This document shows positions 1 to 9,273 of a stretch of 64,000 nucleotides of DNA, in pieces. The position numbers and the translations under genes are program-made. The DNA comes from Lysinibacillus fusiformis (GTDB lineage Bacteria; Bacillota; Bacilli; Bacillales_A; Planococcaceae): NCBI RefSeq assembly GCF_003049525.1, contig NZ_PYWL01000002.1, forward strand, positions 372,001-436,000, in the 5' to 3' direction. The notes below the pieces were generated by a model. It searched no databases. It was not told where the DNA came from and saw only the letters and a program-made list of their open reading frames with translations. Each line of letters begins with the position of its first letter. The first letter of the stretch is position 1.

Positions 1-1125
1 TTTGAATTTTACGGTGGAGCGGCTGATAAGGTGATGGGGGATACGATTCCAATTGAGGATGGCCTATTGAATGCAGTAGTGCTCGAACCCGTTGGTATTA
101 CTGTACATATCGTGCCATGGAACTATCCGATTCAAATAACAGCACGAAGTGTCGCTGCGGCCATTGCTACAGGCAATGCAGTTATTGTGAAAAGTGCGGA
201 AGATACGCCACTAACAACACATGCCATCACGGAGTGGCTTGCAGAAAAACTGCCAAAAGGGATCTTTCAACATATTACTGGCTTAGGAAGAGATGTGGGT
301 CCGTATTTAACATCACATCCTGATATTAATCATATTACCTTTACGGGGTCGGTCCCTACTGGGGTTGCAGTGATGAAGGCAGCAGCGGAAAATGTTGTCC
401 CTGTAACATTAGAGCTTGGTGGAAAATCACCCAATATTGTTTTTGCAGATGCCAATATAGAGCAAGCATTGGATGGGGTAGTGCGGGCTATTATTCAAAA
501 TTCAGGGCAAACATGTTCTGCTGGGGCTCGACTACTCATTGAAGAAAGTATAAAAGATACATTTCTCCCACAATTAGTACAAAAATTTCAAGCGATACAG
601 GTGGGGCCAGGTGAGGCGGACATGGATATGGGGCCGTTACTCAATGAACGTCAGTATACAAAAATTACTACATTATTACAGCAAGCAAAGAAAGATGGCT
701 ATGTCATCACTGGTGGAGAGCCGTTGATGATGGAAGGGTATGAAAATGGCTTCTATGTGCAGCCAACTATACTAGATGGTGTACAGCCGAATGATCCTTT
801 AGCGCAGGAGGAAATTTTTGGACCCGTGCTGACGGTTTTAACATTTACGAGCGTGGGGGAAGCCATTACTCTTGCCAATAGCACAGATTATGGCTTAGTA
901 GCGGGTGTTTGGTCACAGAATATCGATACAGCTCATTATGTGGCGAGTCGTGTACAAGCAGGACAAGTATTTATTAATAATTATGGGGCAGCCGGTGGTA
1001 TTCAAATGCCGTTCGGAGGCTATAAAAAAAGTGGGATTGGTCGAGAGAAGGGCTTTGTTGCTCTGCGGAACTATACGCAAATGAAAAATATTGCCATACG
1101 CTATGCACCACCTATTCAACGCTGA
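1..1125 (+). CDS. NAD(P)-dependent aldehyde dehydrogenase (5' partial)
   Basis: The frame is open from base 1, so the N-terminus lies outside the window; about 374 residues remain of a family that is usually 470-500 residues long. Visible are the substrate-pocket Asn in PWNYP (about nt 115-129), the general-base Glu in ELGGKSPN (Glu codon at 412-414) and the catalytic Cys in GQTCSAGA (codon 514-516), followed by the EIFGPVL and FGGYKKSGIGRE blocks. All are standard for NAD(P)-dependent oxidation of aldehydes to acids. It lies 15 bp before an ABC ATPase gene in the same direction, so it is probably the proximal part of the peptide locus that follows. With the class III aminotransferase at 9.3 kb it could oxidise a semialdehyde made by transamination; that substrate is inferred. 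It has the plain ALDH pattern and not an obvious CoA-acylating MmsA type. Confidence 0.93.
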   Translation, partial: FEFYGGAADKVMGDTIPIEDGLLNAVVLEPVGITVHIVPWNYPIQITARSVAAAIATGNAVIVKSAEDTPLTTHAITEWLAEKLPKGIFQHITGLGRDVGPYLTSHPDINHITFTGSVPTGVAVMKAAAENVVPVTLELGGKSPNIVFADANIEQALDGVVRAIIQNSGQTCSAGARLLIEESIKDTFLPQLVQKFQAIQVGPGEADMDMGPLLNERQYTKITTLLQQAKKDGYVITGGEPLMMEGYENGFYVQPTILDGVQPNDPLAQEEIFGPVLTVLTFTSVGEAITLANSTDYGLVAGVWSQNIDTAHYVASRVQAGQVFINNYGAAGGIQMPFGGYKKSGIGREKGFVALRNYTQMKNIAIRYAPPIQR

Positions 1126-1140
1126 CAGGGAGGGACGCCT

Positions 1141-2175
1141 ATGGAACATGCAAAAGATAAACAAGTGCTCTTAGAGGTCAATCAATTATCGATTCGATTC
1201 CATTTGAAGAATGGCAAAGAGGCAAAAGTGGTAGACGATGTGAGCTTTACCATTCATAAGGGAGAAACGGTTGCATTAGTGGGAGAATCGGGCAGTGGCA
1301 AAAGTATTACCTCCTTAGCAATTATGCGTTTACTGCCAATCCCTCCTGGGGAAATTACAGCAGGAACTATCAACTTTAACGGCAAAAATCTATTAGCCTA
1401 TAAAAATAAAGAGATGAGCCATATTCGTGGCAATGAAATTAGTATGATTTTTCAAGAGCCTATGACTTCATTAGACCCGGTATTTACGATCGGCAATCAA
1501 ATGATCGAAGGCATTCGTAGACATCAAAAGGTTTCAAAAAAAGATGCTTGGCAAAAAGCATTACAATTATTAAAGGAGGTGGGGATTGCCAACGCGGAGA
1601 AGGTAATCGCCGAATATCCTCACCAATTATCAGGGGGAATGAGGCAACGTGTCATGATTGCCATTGCGATGTCAAATAATCCCCAGCTATTAATTGCGGA
1701 TGAGCCGACTACAGCATTAGATGTAACCGTACAGGCGCAAATTTTAAAGCTGATGATGAAAATGAAGGAAGAACATCAATCAGCGATTTTATTCATTACC
1801 CATGATATGAGTGTTGTCGCAGAAACAGCGGACCGTGTCATGGTTATGTATGCCGGGCAAATAGTGGAGGAGGCCCCTGTAAGAGAGCTTTTTTTAAATC
1901 CTCAGCACCCTTATACAGCAGCGCTGCTAAAAACAATGCCGAGTCTTGAAACAGAGGTGAAAAGACTGCCATCTATTCCTGGTACTGTGCCACCCGCATA
2001 TGCATTACCAAAGGGTTGTCGCTTTGCACCCCGATGCCCGCATGCTATGGCGCAATGCCATCAGGATAGTCCGACCATACACTATATTCAAGAGACCCAT
2101 AAAGTGCGCTGTCATTTATTCACAGAGAAGGGGGAGCTGGCACATGACGGAGAAAGAAGTTTTGCTGGAAATTAA
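1141..2175 (+). CDS. Peptide ABC transporter ATPase (DppD/OppD type)
   Basis: A 344-residue ATPase energising dipeptide/oligopeptide uptake at the inner face of the membrane. Walker A is GESGSGKS (about residues 51-58), the Q-loop is [10 protein letters not shown], the signature LSGGMRQR, Walker [13 protein letters not shown] and the switch His is in ITHDMS. The C-terminus carries the oligopeptide/dipeptide extension with a Cys pair (CRFAPRC) and further Cys residues, as usual for DppD/OppD. The start ATG follows AGGGAGG by a few bases. The 3' end overlaps the partner ATPase by 32 bp, which implies translational coupling. In this locus the two ATPases come before the binding protein and permeases, an order less common than binding protein first. 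Substrate class is from family; the precise ligand is unknown. Confidence 0.93.
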   Translation: MEHAKDKQVLLEVNQLSIRFHLKNGKEAKVVDDVSFTIHKGETVALVGESGSGKSITSLAIMRLLPIPPGEITAGTINFNGKNLLAYKNKEMSHIRGNEISMIFQEPMTSLDPVFTIGNQMIEGIRRHQKVSKKDAWQKALQLLKEVGIANAEKVIAEYPHQLSGGMRQRVMIAIAMSNNPQLLIADEPTTALDVTVQAQILKLMMKMKEEHQSAILFITHDMSVVAETADRVMVMYAGQIVEEAPVRELFLNPQHPYTAALLKTMPSLETEVKRLPSIPGTVPPAYALPKGCRFAPRCPHAMAQCHQDSPTIHYIQETHKVRCHLFTEKGELAHDGERSFAGN

Positions 2176-3121
2176 TCATTTAAAAGCTTACTTTCCTGTG
2201 AAGCGCAAGTCTATGAAAGAAGAGAAAAAGATGGTCAAAGCGGTTGATGATATTTCCATTGAAATTTATCGGGGAGAGACGCTAGGCATTGTAGGCGAAT
2301 CTGGCTCAGGAAAATCTACATTTGGACGAACGATTTTGAAGCTCGTTGAACCAACAGCCGGAGAAGTATTATATAAAGGACAACCGATCCAGCATTTAAA
2401 AGGCAATAAGCTTCAATCGTATCGCAATCAAATGCAAATGATTTTTCAAGACCCCTTTGCCTCACTAAATCCTAGAATGCGCATTGGAGCGATTATTGAG
2501 GAACCGATGAAATTACAATTAACATTGACGAAGGAACAGCGAAAAGAACGCGTGAAGGAATTGCTACAAAAGGTTGGACTTCCTGAGGATGCCATGCAAA
2601 AATTTCCTCATGAATTTTCAGGAGGTCAGCGACAAAGGATTGGGATTGCAAGAGCTCTTGCCATTCATCCAGAATTCATTATTGCGGATGAGCCAGTATC
2701 TGCATTGGATGTGTCTGTGCAATCACAAGTCCTTAACTTAATGATGGATTTACAGGATGAATTTCAGTTAACTTATTTATTCATTTCCCACGATTTAAGC
2801 GTTGTGAAGCATATAAGTGACCGTGTGGCGGTGTTGTACTTAGGACGGGTTGTGGAAATAGGAACGAAAAAGGAGCTATACGCTCATCCATTGCATCCTT
2901 ATACACAAGCATTGCTATCTGCTATTCCAGTCGTCAATTTTGATGAGTCAAAGCAAGAAGTACTTTTACAAGGTGAACTACCTAGCCCGATCAATCCACC
3001 TGTTGGCTGTGTTTTTCATACGCGTTGTTCACATGTCATGGAAAGATGTCGGCAGGAGAGGCCTAAGCTTCAAGAGGAAAATGCAAATCAGCGAGTCGCT
3101 TGCTTTTTATATGATAAATAA
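2144..3121 (+). CDS. Peptide ABC transporter ATPase (DppF/OppF type)
   Basis: The second ATPase of the heteromeric peptide importer, 325 residues from the ATG at 2144. The frame is open further upstream (to 2000), but that part lies inside the preceding gene, and GGGGGAG precedes 2144 at a good distance. Motifs are Walker [10 protein letters not shown]-loop FQDPFASLNP, signature FSGGQRQR, Walker B IIADEPVSALD and the H-loop ISHDLS. The C-terminal extension has the CVFHTRC Cys motif and ends with a further Cys. It overlaps the DppD-type gene by 32 bp. The ATPase pair should serve the permeases at 5.7-7.5 kb because no other permeases of this type lie nearby. Confidence 0.93.
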   Translation: MTEKEVLLEINHLKAYFPVKRKSMKEEKKMVKAVDDISIEIYRGETLGIVGESGSGKSTFGRTILKLVEPTAGEVLYKGQPIQHLKGNKLQSYRNQMQMIFQDPFASLNPRMRIGAIIEEPMKLQLTLTKEQRKERVKELLQKVGLPEDAMQKFPHEFSGGQRQRIGIARALAIHPEFIIADEPVSALDVSVQSQVLNLMMDLQDEFQLTYLFISHDLSVVKHISDRVAVLYLGRVVEIGTKKELYAHPLHPYTQALLSAIPVVNFDESKQEVLLQGELPSPINPPVGCVFHTRCSHVMERCRQERPKLQEENANQRVACFLYDK

Positions 3122-3159
3122 TCTGAATATTTAATTTATTTGGGAGTGGAGGGGTTGAT

Positions 3160-4131
3160 ATGTTTGGCAATATTACCGATGTTCCTGGTATCAAGGTGGG
3201 GCATCGTGAAAATGAAGAGGGGATTACAGGCTGTACGGCTCTATTAATGGAAGGCGGGGCAGTGTGTGGGGTAGATGTTCGAGGGTCTGCACCAGGTACT
3301 CGTGAAACGGATGCATTAGATCCCATCAATGAAATTGATCGTGTGCATGGTATTTGTCTGTCAGGGGGCAGTGCCTTTGGATTAGATGCTGCCACAGGAG
3401 TCATGCAATTTTTAGAGGAGCAAGGGATTGGGGTTGATGCAGGTGTTGCCAGAATTCCGATTGTGCCAAGTGCCGTCCTCTTTGACTTATTTATTGGCGA
3501 TCCTCAAGCTCGACCTACAGCACAAATGGGCTATGAAGCGGCCCAAGCGGCCCAAGTAGGTTCATTTCAAAATGGCAATATTGGCGCGGGCTATGGGGCA
3601 ACGGTAGGTAAACTGGCAGGACCAGACTTTGCCATGAAGGGTGGACTTGGTAGTGCATCAATTGCGGGCAAGGATGGGCTCATTGCTGGGGCTATTGTGG
3701 CTGTTAACGCAGTAGGTGATGTCAAGAATCCTAATACACGGCAAATTTTAGCGGGAGCGAGAAATCCTCAAACAGGACAGTGGTTGGATTGCTGTGCCTA
3801 TCTCGAACAGCATGCACAATCAGAGGCACTTGCTGGCACGAATACAACCATTGGCGTAGTAGCGTTGAATGCAAAATTAACGAAGGCAGAAGCAAAAAAG
3901 ATTGCCCAGCTTACGCAAAACGCTCTTGCCCGAACGATTTATCCTGTCCATACGATGCTTGATGGCGATACTATTTTTGTGCTAGGTACTGGAGAGCGGA
4001 CATTTGCGCTAGATTACTTGGGACATTTAGCGACTAAGGTGATGGAGGAAGCTATTCTTGCTGGTATTCAAGCGGCAGATAAATTGGCAGGGGTGGAAAG
4101 CTATACAAGCATTCAAAAGATAAGCACTTAG
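3160..4131 (+). CDS. P1-family (S58, DmpA/BapA-like) aminopeptidase
   Basis: A 323-residue Ntn-type hydrolase of the P1/S58 family, whose members include L-aminopeptidase D-Ala-esterase (DmpA) and beta-peptidyl aminopeptidases (BapA). They cleave themselves to expose an N-terminal nucleophile. N-terminal signatures are TDVPGIKVGH and LSGGSAFGLDAATG. The presumed autocleavage site is Asn228-Thr229 in GTNTTIGVV, giving a Thr nucleophile; the paralogue at 54.7 kb has Gly-Ser at the aligned place. It lacks a signal peptide, so it should act in the cytoplasm on imported peptides. It sits between the two ATPase genes and the binding-protein gene, with an RBS (GGAGGGG) before the ATG. This context suggests hydrolysis of the transporter's cargo. 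Cleavage specificity (alpha-, beta-peptide or amide) cannot be read from the sequence. Confidence 0.88.
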   Translation: MFGNITDVPGIKVGHRENEEGITGCTALLMEGGAVCGVDVRGSAPGTRETDALDPINEIDRVHGICLSGGSAFGLDAATGVMQFLEEQGIGVDAGVARIPIVPSAVLFDLFIGDPQARPTAQMGYEAAQAAQVGSFQNGNIGAGYGATVGKLAGPDFAMKGGLGSASIAGKDGLIAGAIVAVNAVGDVKNPNTRQILAGARNPQTGQWLDCCAYLEQHAQSEALAGTNTTIGVVALNAKLTKAEAKKIAQLTQNALARTIYPVHTMLDGDTIFVLGTGERTFALDYLGHLATKVMEEAILAGIQAADKLAGVESYTSIQKIST

Positions 4132-4148
4132 GAGAAGGGGGAACGACA

Positions 4149-5705
4149 ATGAATTTGAAAAACAGTGGGGTAATACTCTTAATGTTCATGATGGTATTCA
4201 TCATAAGTGCATGTTCTAGTGATGGAGAGAAAGTTTCAACGAGCTCTAATAGTCCTAATGGACAAACTACAGCAGATGTGCCGCAGGAAATTGTTGTGCG
4301 TGTAAATGATGATCCCGATTTTTTAGATCCACATAAGGCAACGGCATCCATTTCGTATCAAATGATTATGAATTTATTTGAAGGGCTAATGGCGCCAGAA
4401 ACAAATGGTTCTTTAAAAGAAGGACTTGCAGAGAGCTATGAAGTTTCAGAGGATGGTTTAACGTATACTTTCAAAATTCGCCAAGGAGTGAAATTCCATA
4501 ATGGTGATGACTTAACGATGGACGATATTCAATATTCCTTTGACCGTTTAATGGGGAAAAACGGTGGGGAAAAAATGTCCAATAACTTCGATAACGTGGC
4601 ATCAACTGAGGCACCAGATGCCAGCACATTTGTGATTAAATTAAAGGAGCCTAATTCTAACTTCCTGTATTCATTAACGGCAAGACAATCAGCTATTATT
4701 CCTAAAAGTAATGATGGGAAGCATAATGAGAATCCAATCGGAACAGGTCCTTTTGCCTTTGTGAAATACGCGCCAGGGACAAATTTAGAACTTAAGAAAA
4801 ATGATAACTACTGGCAGGAAGGCTTACCTTATTTGAATAAAGTTACGTTTACCTTCCAATCAGATGATCAAGCAGCGATTATGAGCTTGATGGCAAATGA
4901 GGTTGATCTAACAAGTGTACCATGGCATCGTGTGAGTGAGGTTGAAGGGGGCTACAATTTAACGCATCAAAATAATAACTCTTCTTTAATCATCACATTT
5001 AATGAAACAAAGGCTCCATTCGATAACGTAAAAGTTAGACAAGCTATTAACTACGCGATTAGTAAATCCGATATTATTGATTCGGTATTTGCGGGCTATG
5101 CTGTCCCACTTGGTTCTAATATGAGTCCAGCGATGGGCGATTTCCAAAAGAAGGGCTTAGAAAGTATGTATAAACGCGATATAGAAAAAGCGAAGGCATT
5201 ATTGGCAGAGGCCGGTTATCCGGATGGGTTCAAAACAAAAATTACGGTATCTTCCCACAATGATATGTATTCGAATATTGCGCAAATTGCAGTTGCTAAT
5301 TTGCAAGAGATTGGCATTGATGTAGAGATTGAGGTTGTGGAGTGGGGGATTTGGCTAGACCGTGTTTATTTTGGCCGTGACTATGAAATGACAACGATTG
5401 ATTTAACAGGTCGTGCATCAGCCTACGAGGTGTTAAATGATTATATTTCTACAAATGATAGTGAAAACTTCTTCCTATTTAAAAATGACGAGTATGACAA
5501 AATTATGACGGATGTGCTAAAGGAAACAGACCAAGCCAAACAAATTGAGTACTATCATCGAGCACAGGAAATTTTAGCTGAGCAGGCTACTGCGGTTTAT
5601 ATTGCTGATTACCAAATTGTTTGGGGTGCTGACAAACAAGTGACGGGGCTTAAGAGCTATCCATTCTGGTTCCATGATATGTCAGAGGTTCAATTTTCAA
5701 ACTAG
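4149..5705 (+). CDS. Peptide ABC transporter substrate-binding lipoprotein (SBP family 5)
   Basis: A 518-residue extracytoplasmic ligand-binding lipoprotein. The N-terminus has a hydrophobic signal of about 20 residues ending in the lipobox ISAC, with Cys as the lipidated residue, then a Ser/Asn-rich linker. The family 5 hallmarks follow: DPDFLDPHKATAS, the YEVSEDGLTYTFKIRQGVKF block and the late VYIADY strand. The length is typical for DppE/AppA-type proteins. A run of AGGAGAAGGGGG precedes the ATG. It lies 17 bp after the P1 peptidase gene and 16 bp before the first permease, so it belongs to the same operon. It delivers a peptide or peptide-like ligand to the permease pair; the ligand is unknown. 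Confidence 0.93.
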   Translation: MNLKNSGVILLMFMMVFIISACSSDGEKVSTSSNSPNGQTTADVPQEIVVRVNDDPDFLDPHKATASISYQMIMNLFEGLMAPETNGSLKEGLAESYEVSEDGLTYTFKIRQGVKFHNGDDLTMDDIQYSFDRLMGKNGGEKMSNNFDNVASTEAPDASTFVIKLKEPNSNFLYSLTARQSAIIPKSNDGKHNENPIGTGPFAFVKYAPGTNLELKKNDNYWQEGLPYLNKVTFTFQSDDQAAIMSLMANEVDLTSVPWHRVSEVEGGYNLTHQNNNSSLIITFNETKAPFDNVKVRQAINYAISKSDIIDSVFAGYAVPLGSNMSPAMGDFQKKGLESMYKRDIEKAKALLAEAGYPDGFKTKITVSSHNDMYSNIAQIAVANLQEIGIDVEIEVVEWGIWLDRVYFGRDYEMTTIDLTGRASAYEVLNDYISTNDSENFFLFKNDEYDKIMTDVLKETDQAKQIEYYHRAQEILAEQATAVYIADYQIVWGADKQVTGLKSYPFWFHDMSEVQFSN

Positions 5706-5721
5706 GAAGGGATGAGTGCTC

Positions 5722-6663
5722 ATGATGTATATTTTACGTCGAATCATCCTGTTAATAACAACCATCCTGCTAGTATCCATCATCACATTTGGTGTTTTTC
5801 AAATATTACCTGGAGATCCGGTGCGAACGATGTTAGGGACAGAAGCGGATCCCACACAAATTGAAAATTTACGATCTGAACTCGGCTTAGATCGTCCTCT
5901 TTATGAACAATATGTGGATTGGATGAAGGGCTTATTGACAGGTCAGCTAGGCGATTCCATTCGGTTTTCAATGCCTGTAAAAGATTTATTATTTGATCGA
6001 CTTCCTGTCACTATGTCGTTGGCGGGGATAACCTTGCTCATTGTTTTATTCATTTCCTTACCTTTAGGGATGTTTGCGGCAAGAAGACAAAATAAAATAA
6101 GTGATGTGTCATTATCGACTGTGACACAAATTGGGATGGCTGTACCATCCTTTTGGCTAGGGATGATGCTTATTCTTTACGTTGGCTTACAGTTTAGCTT
6201 CTTTAAAATTAGTGGTTATATTCCATGGACACAAAGTGTTGCAGGGGCGCTCAGTACGCTCCTTCTCCCAGCCCTAACCATTGCGATACCACAAATTGCT
6301 GTGAACTTCCGATATGTGCGTACAGCTATTTTAGAGCAGGTTCAGCTCGACTATGTACGCACAATTCGCAGTAAAGGAATGTCTGAACACAATGTCATGT
6401 ATAAGCATGTATTGAAAAATTCCATGATTCCGATTTTAACCGTATTTGGCCTAATTATGGCGGAAGTTGTAGCGGGGACAATTATTGTGGAGCAAGTATT
6501 TTCTTTGCCGGGTATTGGACAGCTTCTCATAACGGCTATTAGTAACCGTGATTTTCCACTTGTACAGGGGATTGTCATGTATATTACGGTTGCTGTAGTT
6601 ATGATAAATTTTATTGTCGATATTTTATATTCTGTATTAGATCCTAGAATCCGATTACGCTAA
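5722..6663 (+). CDS. Peptide ABC transporter permease (DppB/OppB type)
   Basis: A 313-residue inner-membrane permease with about six transmembrane segments. The first spans roughly residues 8-30 and is followed by the conserved FGVFQILPGDPVR region. The EAA-like coupling loop reads RTIRSKGMSEHNVMYKHVLKNS, and the C-terminal SLPGIGQLL and DPRIRLR blocks are standard. An in-frame GTG exists at 5716, but AGGAAGGG (5704-5711) is spaced better for the ATG at 5722. It is followed after 12 bp by the DppC-type partner. Confidence 0.93.
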   Translation: MMYILRRIILLITTILLVSIITFGVFQILPGDPVRTMLGTEADPTQIENLRSELGLDRPLYEQYVDWMKGLLTGQLGDSIRFSMPVKDLLFDRLPVTMSLAGITLLIVLFISLPLGMFAARRQNKISDVSLSTVTQIGMAVPSFWLGMMLILYVGLQFSFFKISGYIPWTQSVAGALSTLLLPALTIAIPQIAVNFRYVRTAILEQVQLDYVRTIRSKGMSEHNVMYKHVLKNSMIPILTVFGLIMAEVVAGTIIVEQVFSLPGIGQLLITAISNRDFPLVQGIVMYITVAVVMINFIVDILYSVLDPRIRLR

Positions 6664-6675
6664 GAGGTGGATACA

Positions 6676-7503
6676 ATGAAACAGCTACAACGTTATACTA
6701 AAAAACTGAATTTATCCATTGGTCTCCTCGTCATTGTCGGCTTTTTGCTCGTCATGTTGGTCAGCTTTTTTTATACACCTCATGATGTCAACGCCATGAA
6801 CATACCTGAGAAATTGCGTGGGCCAGGTGGTGCTTATCTTTTTGGGACAGATGAATTCGGGCGTGATATTTTTAGCCGAATTATGAAGGGGACACAAACT
6901 GCTTTCGCTGTTGGATTATTAACTGTAGGAATTGGGACGTTTTTTGGGATTACCATAGGTGGAATTGCAGGCTATGTTGGCGGCTGGATTGATGAAATAT
7001 TTATGCGAACAATGGACGCTTTAATGGCATTTCCGGGCATTATTTTAGCGTTAATGCTAGTAGCTGTATTTGGCCCAGGGATTGTCAATACGGCCGTAGC
7101 ATTGGGCATTATCGCCATTCCTGCTATTGCCCGAATTGCGCGAAGCGGCTTTGTCCAACAACGTGACTCGGAGTATGTATTGGCAGCGAAATTAATTGGC
7201 GTCAAGCCTCATAGCATCATGTTTCGTCATATTTTACCTAATATATCATCGCAAATTATTGTCGCGGCGACGGTCACATTCGCAACTGCCATGCTAGCAG
7301 AGGCAGCACTAAGCTATTTAGGGCTTGGTGTTCAGCCACCAAACCCTAGCTGGGGCAGAATGTTAAAAGATTCACAGGCTTATTTAATCGGTGCCCCTTG
7401 GTATACGTATGCGCCTGGAGGAGCCATTACGATTCTTGTTCTTGGTTTATATATGCTTAGTAATGCCTTACGTGATTTTATGGACCCGCGTTCAAAATCG
7501 TAA
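6676..7503 (+). CDS. Peptide ABC transporter permease (DppC/OppC type)
   Basis: A 275-residue permease, partner of the preceding gene. The N-terminal membrane anchor is followed by HLFGTDEFGRD-type sequence (LFGTDEFGRDIFSR), which is diagnostic of the DppC/OppC branch. A coupling loop with AAKLIGVKPHSIMFRHILPN and LSYLGLGVQPPNPSWG near the C-terminus follow. Start choice: AGAGGTGG at 6663-6670 serves the ATG at 6676; the GTG at 6667 lies inside that RBS. Its last 12 bp overlap the end of the convergent PucR gene, so no dedicated terminator fits between them. Confidence 0.93.
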   Translation: MKQLQRYTKKLNLSIGLLVIVGFLLVMLVSFFYTPHDVNAMNIPEKLRGPGGAYLFGTDEFGRDIFSRIMKGTQTAFAVGLLTVGIGTFFGITIGGIAGYVGGWIDEIFMRTMDALMAFPGIILALMLVAVFGPGIVNTAVALGIIAIPAIARIARSGFVQQRDSEYVLAAKLIGVKPHSIMFRHILPNISSQIIVAATVTFATAMLAEAALSYLGLGVQPPNPSWGRMLKDSQAYLIGAPWYTYAPGGAITILVLGLYMLSNALRDFMDPRSKS

Positions 7504-9129
7504 TAAATCAGGTGCTGTTTTTTGCAAAAGCTCATAGGCCTTGACTGCGATTTCAATGTTTAGTCGATGTGGCGCTTGTAAAAAATCAGCACCGAATATA
7601 CTTTCTAGTCGTTCAATTCGTTTATAGAGCGTTTGACGGACGATAAACAATTGCTCAGCCGTATCATTTTTAGCTCCATTGCAAGCTAAGTAAACAGCTA
7701 ATGTTTGGAATAAATCATGACCATTTTTTTGATCCAGCAATAATAGTTCTTGTAAATAATCTTTCACAAATTGTAAGAGGGCGGTCTGCTCCTGCTGTAG
7801 TAATAACCGGAAGACACCTAAATCCTTATAATAAATGGAGCTAGTCAATTGATGATGCTGCATTTGGATAACCGATTTAGCCTCCTTATAGCCAAGATGG
7901 ACACTTTCTATCGTTTGATAAACATTGCTAATCCCGCAAGTAAGGGTGAGCTGTTCAAAAAATTGCGATGCTTTTCTAGCAACAATTTGTGCTATCGCTT
8001 GATCGAAGGAATCTCGATTATCCTTCATATAATCTGCAGCAATATAGAAAGCTAAAATAATAATTTCATGCTGTCGTACTGAAACGGTAGGGAAGAATCC
8101 TAGCTTCTTTAAGATGGAGCGGACATACATGGCATTTTGTAATTGAATTTCCTGCCACTCTTCCTCTGGTACCACTTTGGCTTCGTCATGTAGATTGAAC
8201 ACGACGACACGGTAAAATAAATTACGACTTTCAATCGGTAAATAGCTTTGATAGTATTGGATATCGACAGGCTGGCCTTGAATTAACGCAAGAATAAATT
8301 CATCCTCACGGCTTTGCTGACGTTCCTGTAGCATGCGATTTCGCATTAAAATATGGGCAATCGACATCGTAGCACGTTCCAAGTTTAATAAGGTATAATC
8401 ACTCGGTTTTGGCAGTCCAGAATGCATACATAAATAGCCCCAAACTTGCCCAAGGCCATTTACGGGGATAATGACAAAATGATCCTTGTCAATTGATAAA
8501 AGATGCAAGGGCTCCTGTAGTTCTAACTGCTGACAATGTTCTTCCATCATACGTAAGTACTTTTTGGCTTCGACTGGATAATAAAAGCTTTTGGTATCTT
8601 CAGAGACAAATAAAAATGGTGCCTCGGTATCTTGATGAAGGACTTGTAAAATTTTTAAAATACCATTTGGCATTAACGATAATTCCATAAATGTTTTGGA
8701 AAGGGTATCGAGCTGTGTAAGTGCCTGTTGATGTTGGTTAATTATGTACGTATGTAAATCTTGTGTAATATCGATAAAGCGTACTATTTCTTCAAAGACA
8801 ATGATTGGGAAATGATGCGCATTCGCCATGGCAATCAGCTCGACGGGTACATGATCAAAATAGTCTCCAATTTCAATACAAAGCCCTGCTGCTTCATTCC
8901 GAATAAGGTTTTGTAAGTAGGCAATTTGTGTTTCGCGCTCTAACTGTAATCCGACACCGGTAGTTAAAATGAGCTCACCACCATTAATTAATGTATCAAA
9001 ATCTTTAATTTCTAAAATATGTGTCCACTGAACTTGGCGTTCAAGGCCATGGTGTCCTGCTATAAGCTTCGCCGATTCAAAATATTTGCGCTTCAGGACA
9101 TCACGTACGAGTAGAGGATGTTTCGACAT
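7492..9129 (-). CDS. PucR-family transcriptional regulator
   Basis: A 545-residue cytoplasmic regulator with PucR architecture. An N-terminal PucR sensor domain (about residues 5-125, with ILEIKDFDTLINGGELILTT) is followed by a middle GGDEF-like/CdaR region (about 270-400). A C-terminal HTH_30 domain (about 475-535) contains the LFIVRQTLYKRIERLESIFG helix-turn-helix. Family members activate purine, GABA, proline or amine catabolism in response to a pathway metabolite. It is divergent from the aminotransferase at 9274 (144 bp between) and convergent with the transporter operon. I infer that it controls both, but no operator could be recognised in the short divergent region. Confidence 0.92.
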   Translation of the reverse strand: MSKHPLLVRDVLKRKYFESAKLIAGHHGLERQVQWTHILEIKDFDTLINGGELILTTGVGLQLERETQIAYLQNLIRNEAAGLCIEIGDYFDHVPVELIAMANAHHFPIIVFEEIVRFIDITQDLHTYIINQHQQALTQLDTLSKTFMELSLMPNGILKILQVLHQDTEAPFLFVSEDTKSFYYPVEAKKYLRMMEEHCQQLELQEPLHLLSIDKDHFVIIPVNGLGQVWGYLCMHSGLPKPSDYTLLNLERATMSIAHILMRNRMLQERQQSREDEFILALIQGQPVDIQYYQSYLPIESRNLFYRVVVFNLHDEAKVVPEEEWQEIQLQNAMYVRSILKKLGFFPTVSVRQHEIIILAFYIAADYMKDNRDSFDQAIAQIVARKASQFFEQLTLTCGISNVYQTIESVHLGYKEAKSVIQMQHHQLTSSIYYKDLGVFRLLLQQEQTALLQFVKDYLQELLLLDQKNGHDLFQTLAVYLACNGAKNDTAEQLFIVRQTLYKRIERLESIFGADFLQAPHRLNIEIAVKAYELLQKTAPDLLRF

Positions 9130-9273
9130 AAATTAGCACCTGCCCTTCGAATGTACAATGTCTATTTTTTATTATGTTTGAGAAGTCAGAAAATTTCAAC
9201 ACGAATGAGCGTAATAGTAGAAATTGACGAAAGACAAAAAAGACATCTAGGATACACGATTGGAGGTCATGAT

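Noticed and set aside
7504..9129. Plus-strand ORFs of 60-70 codons inside the PucR gene
   Set aside because: Short shadows of a well-supported gene on the other strand, without RBS or recognisable products.
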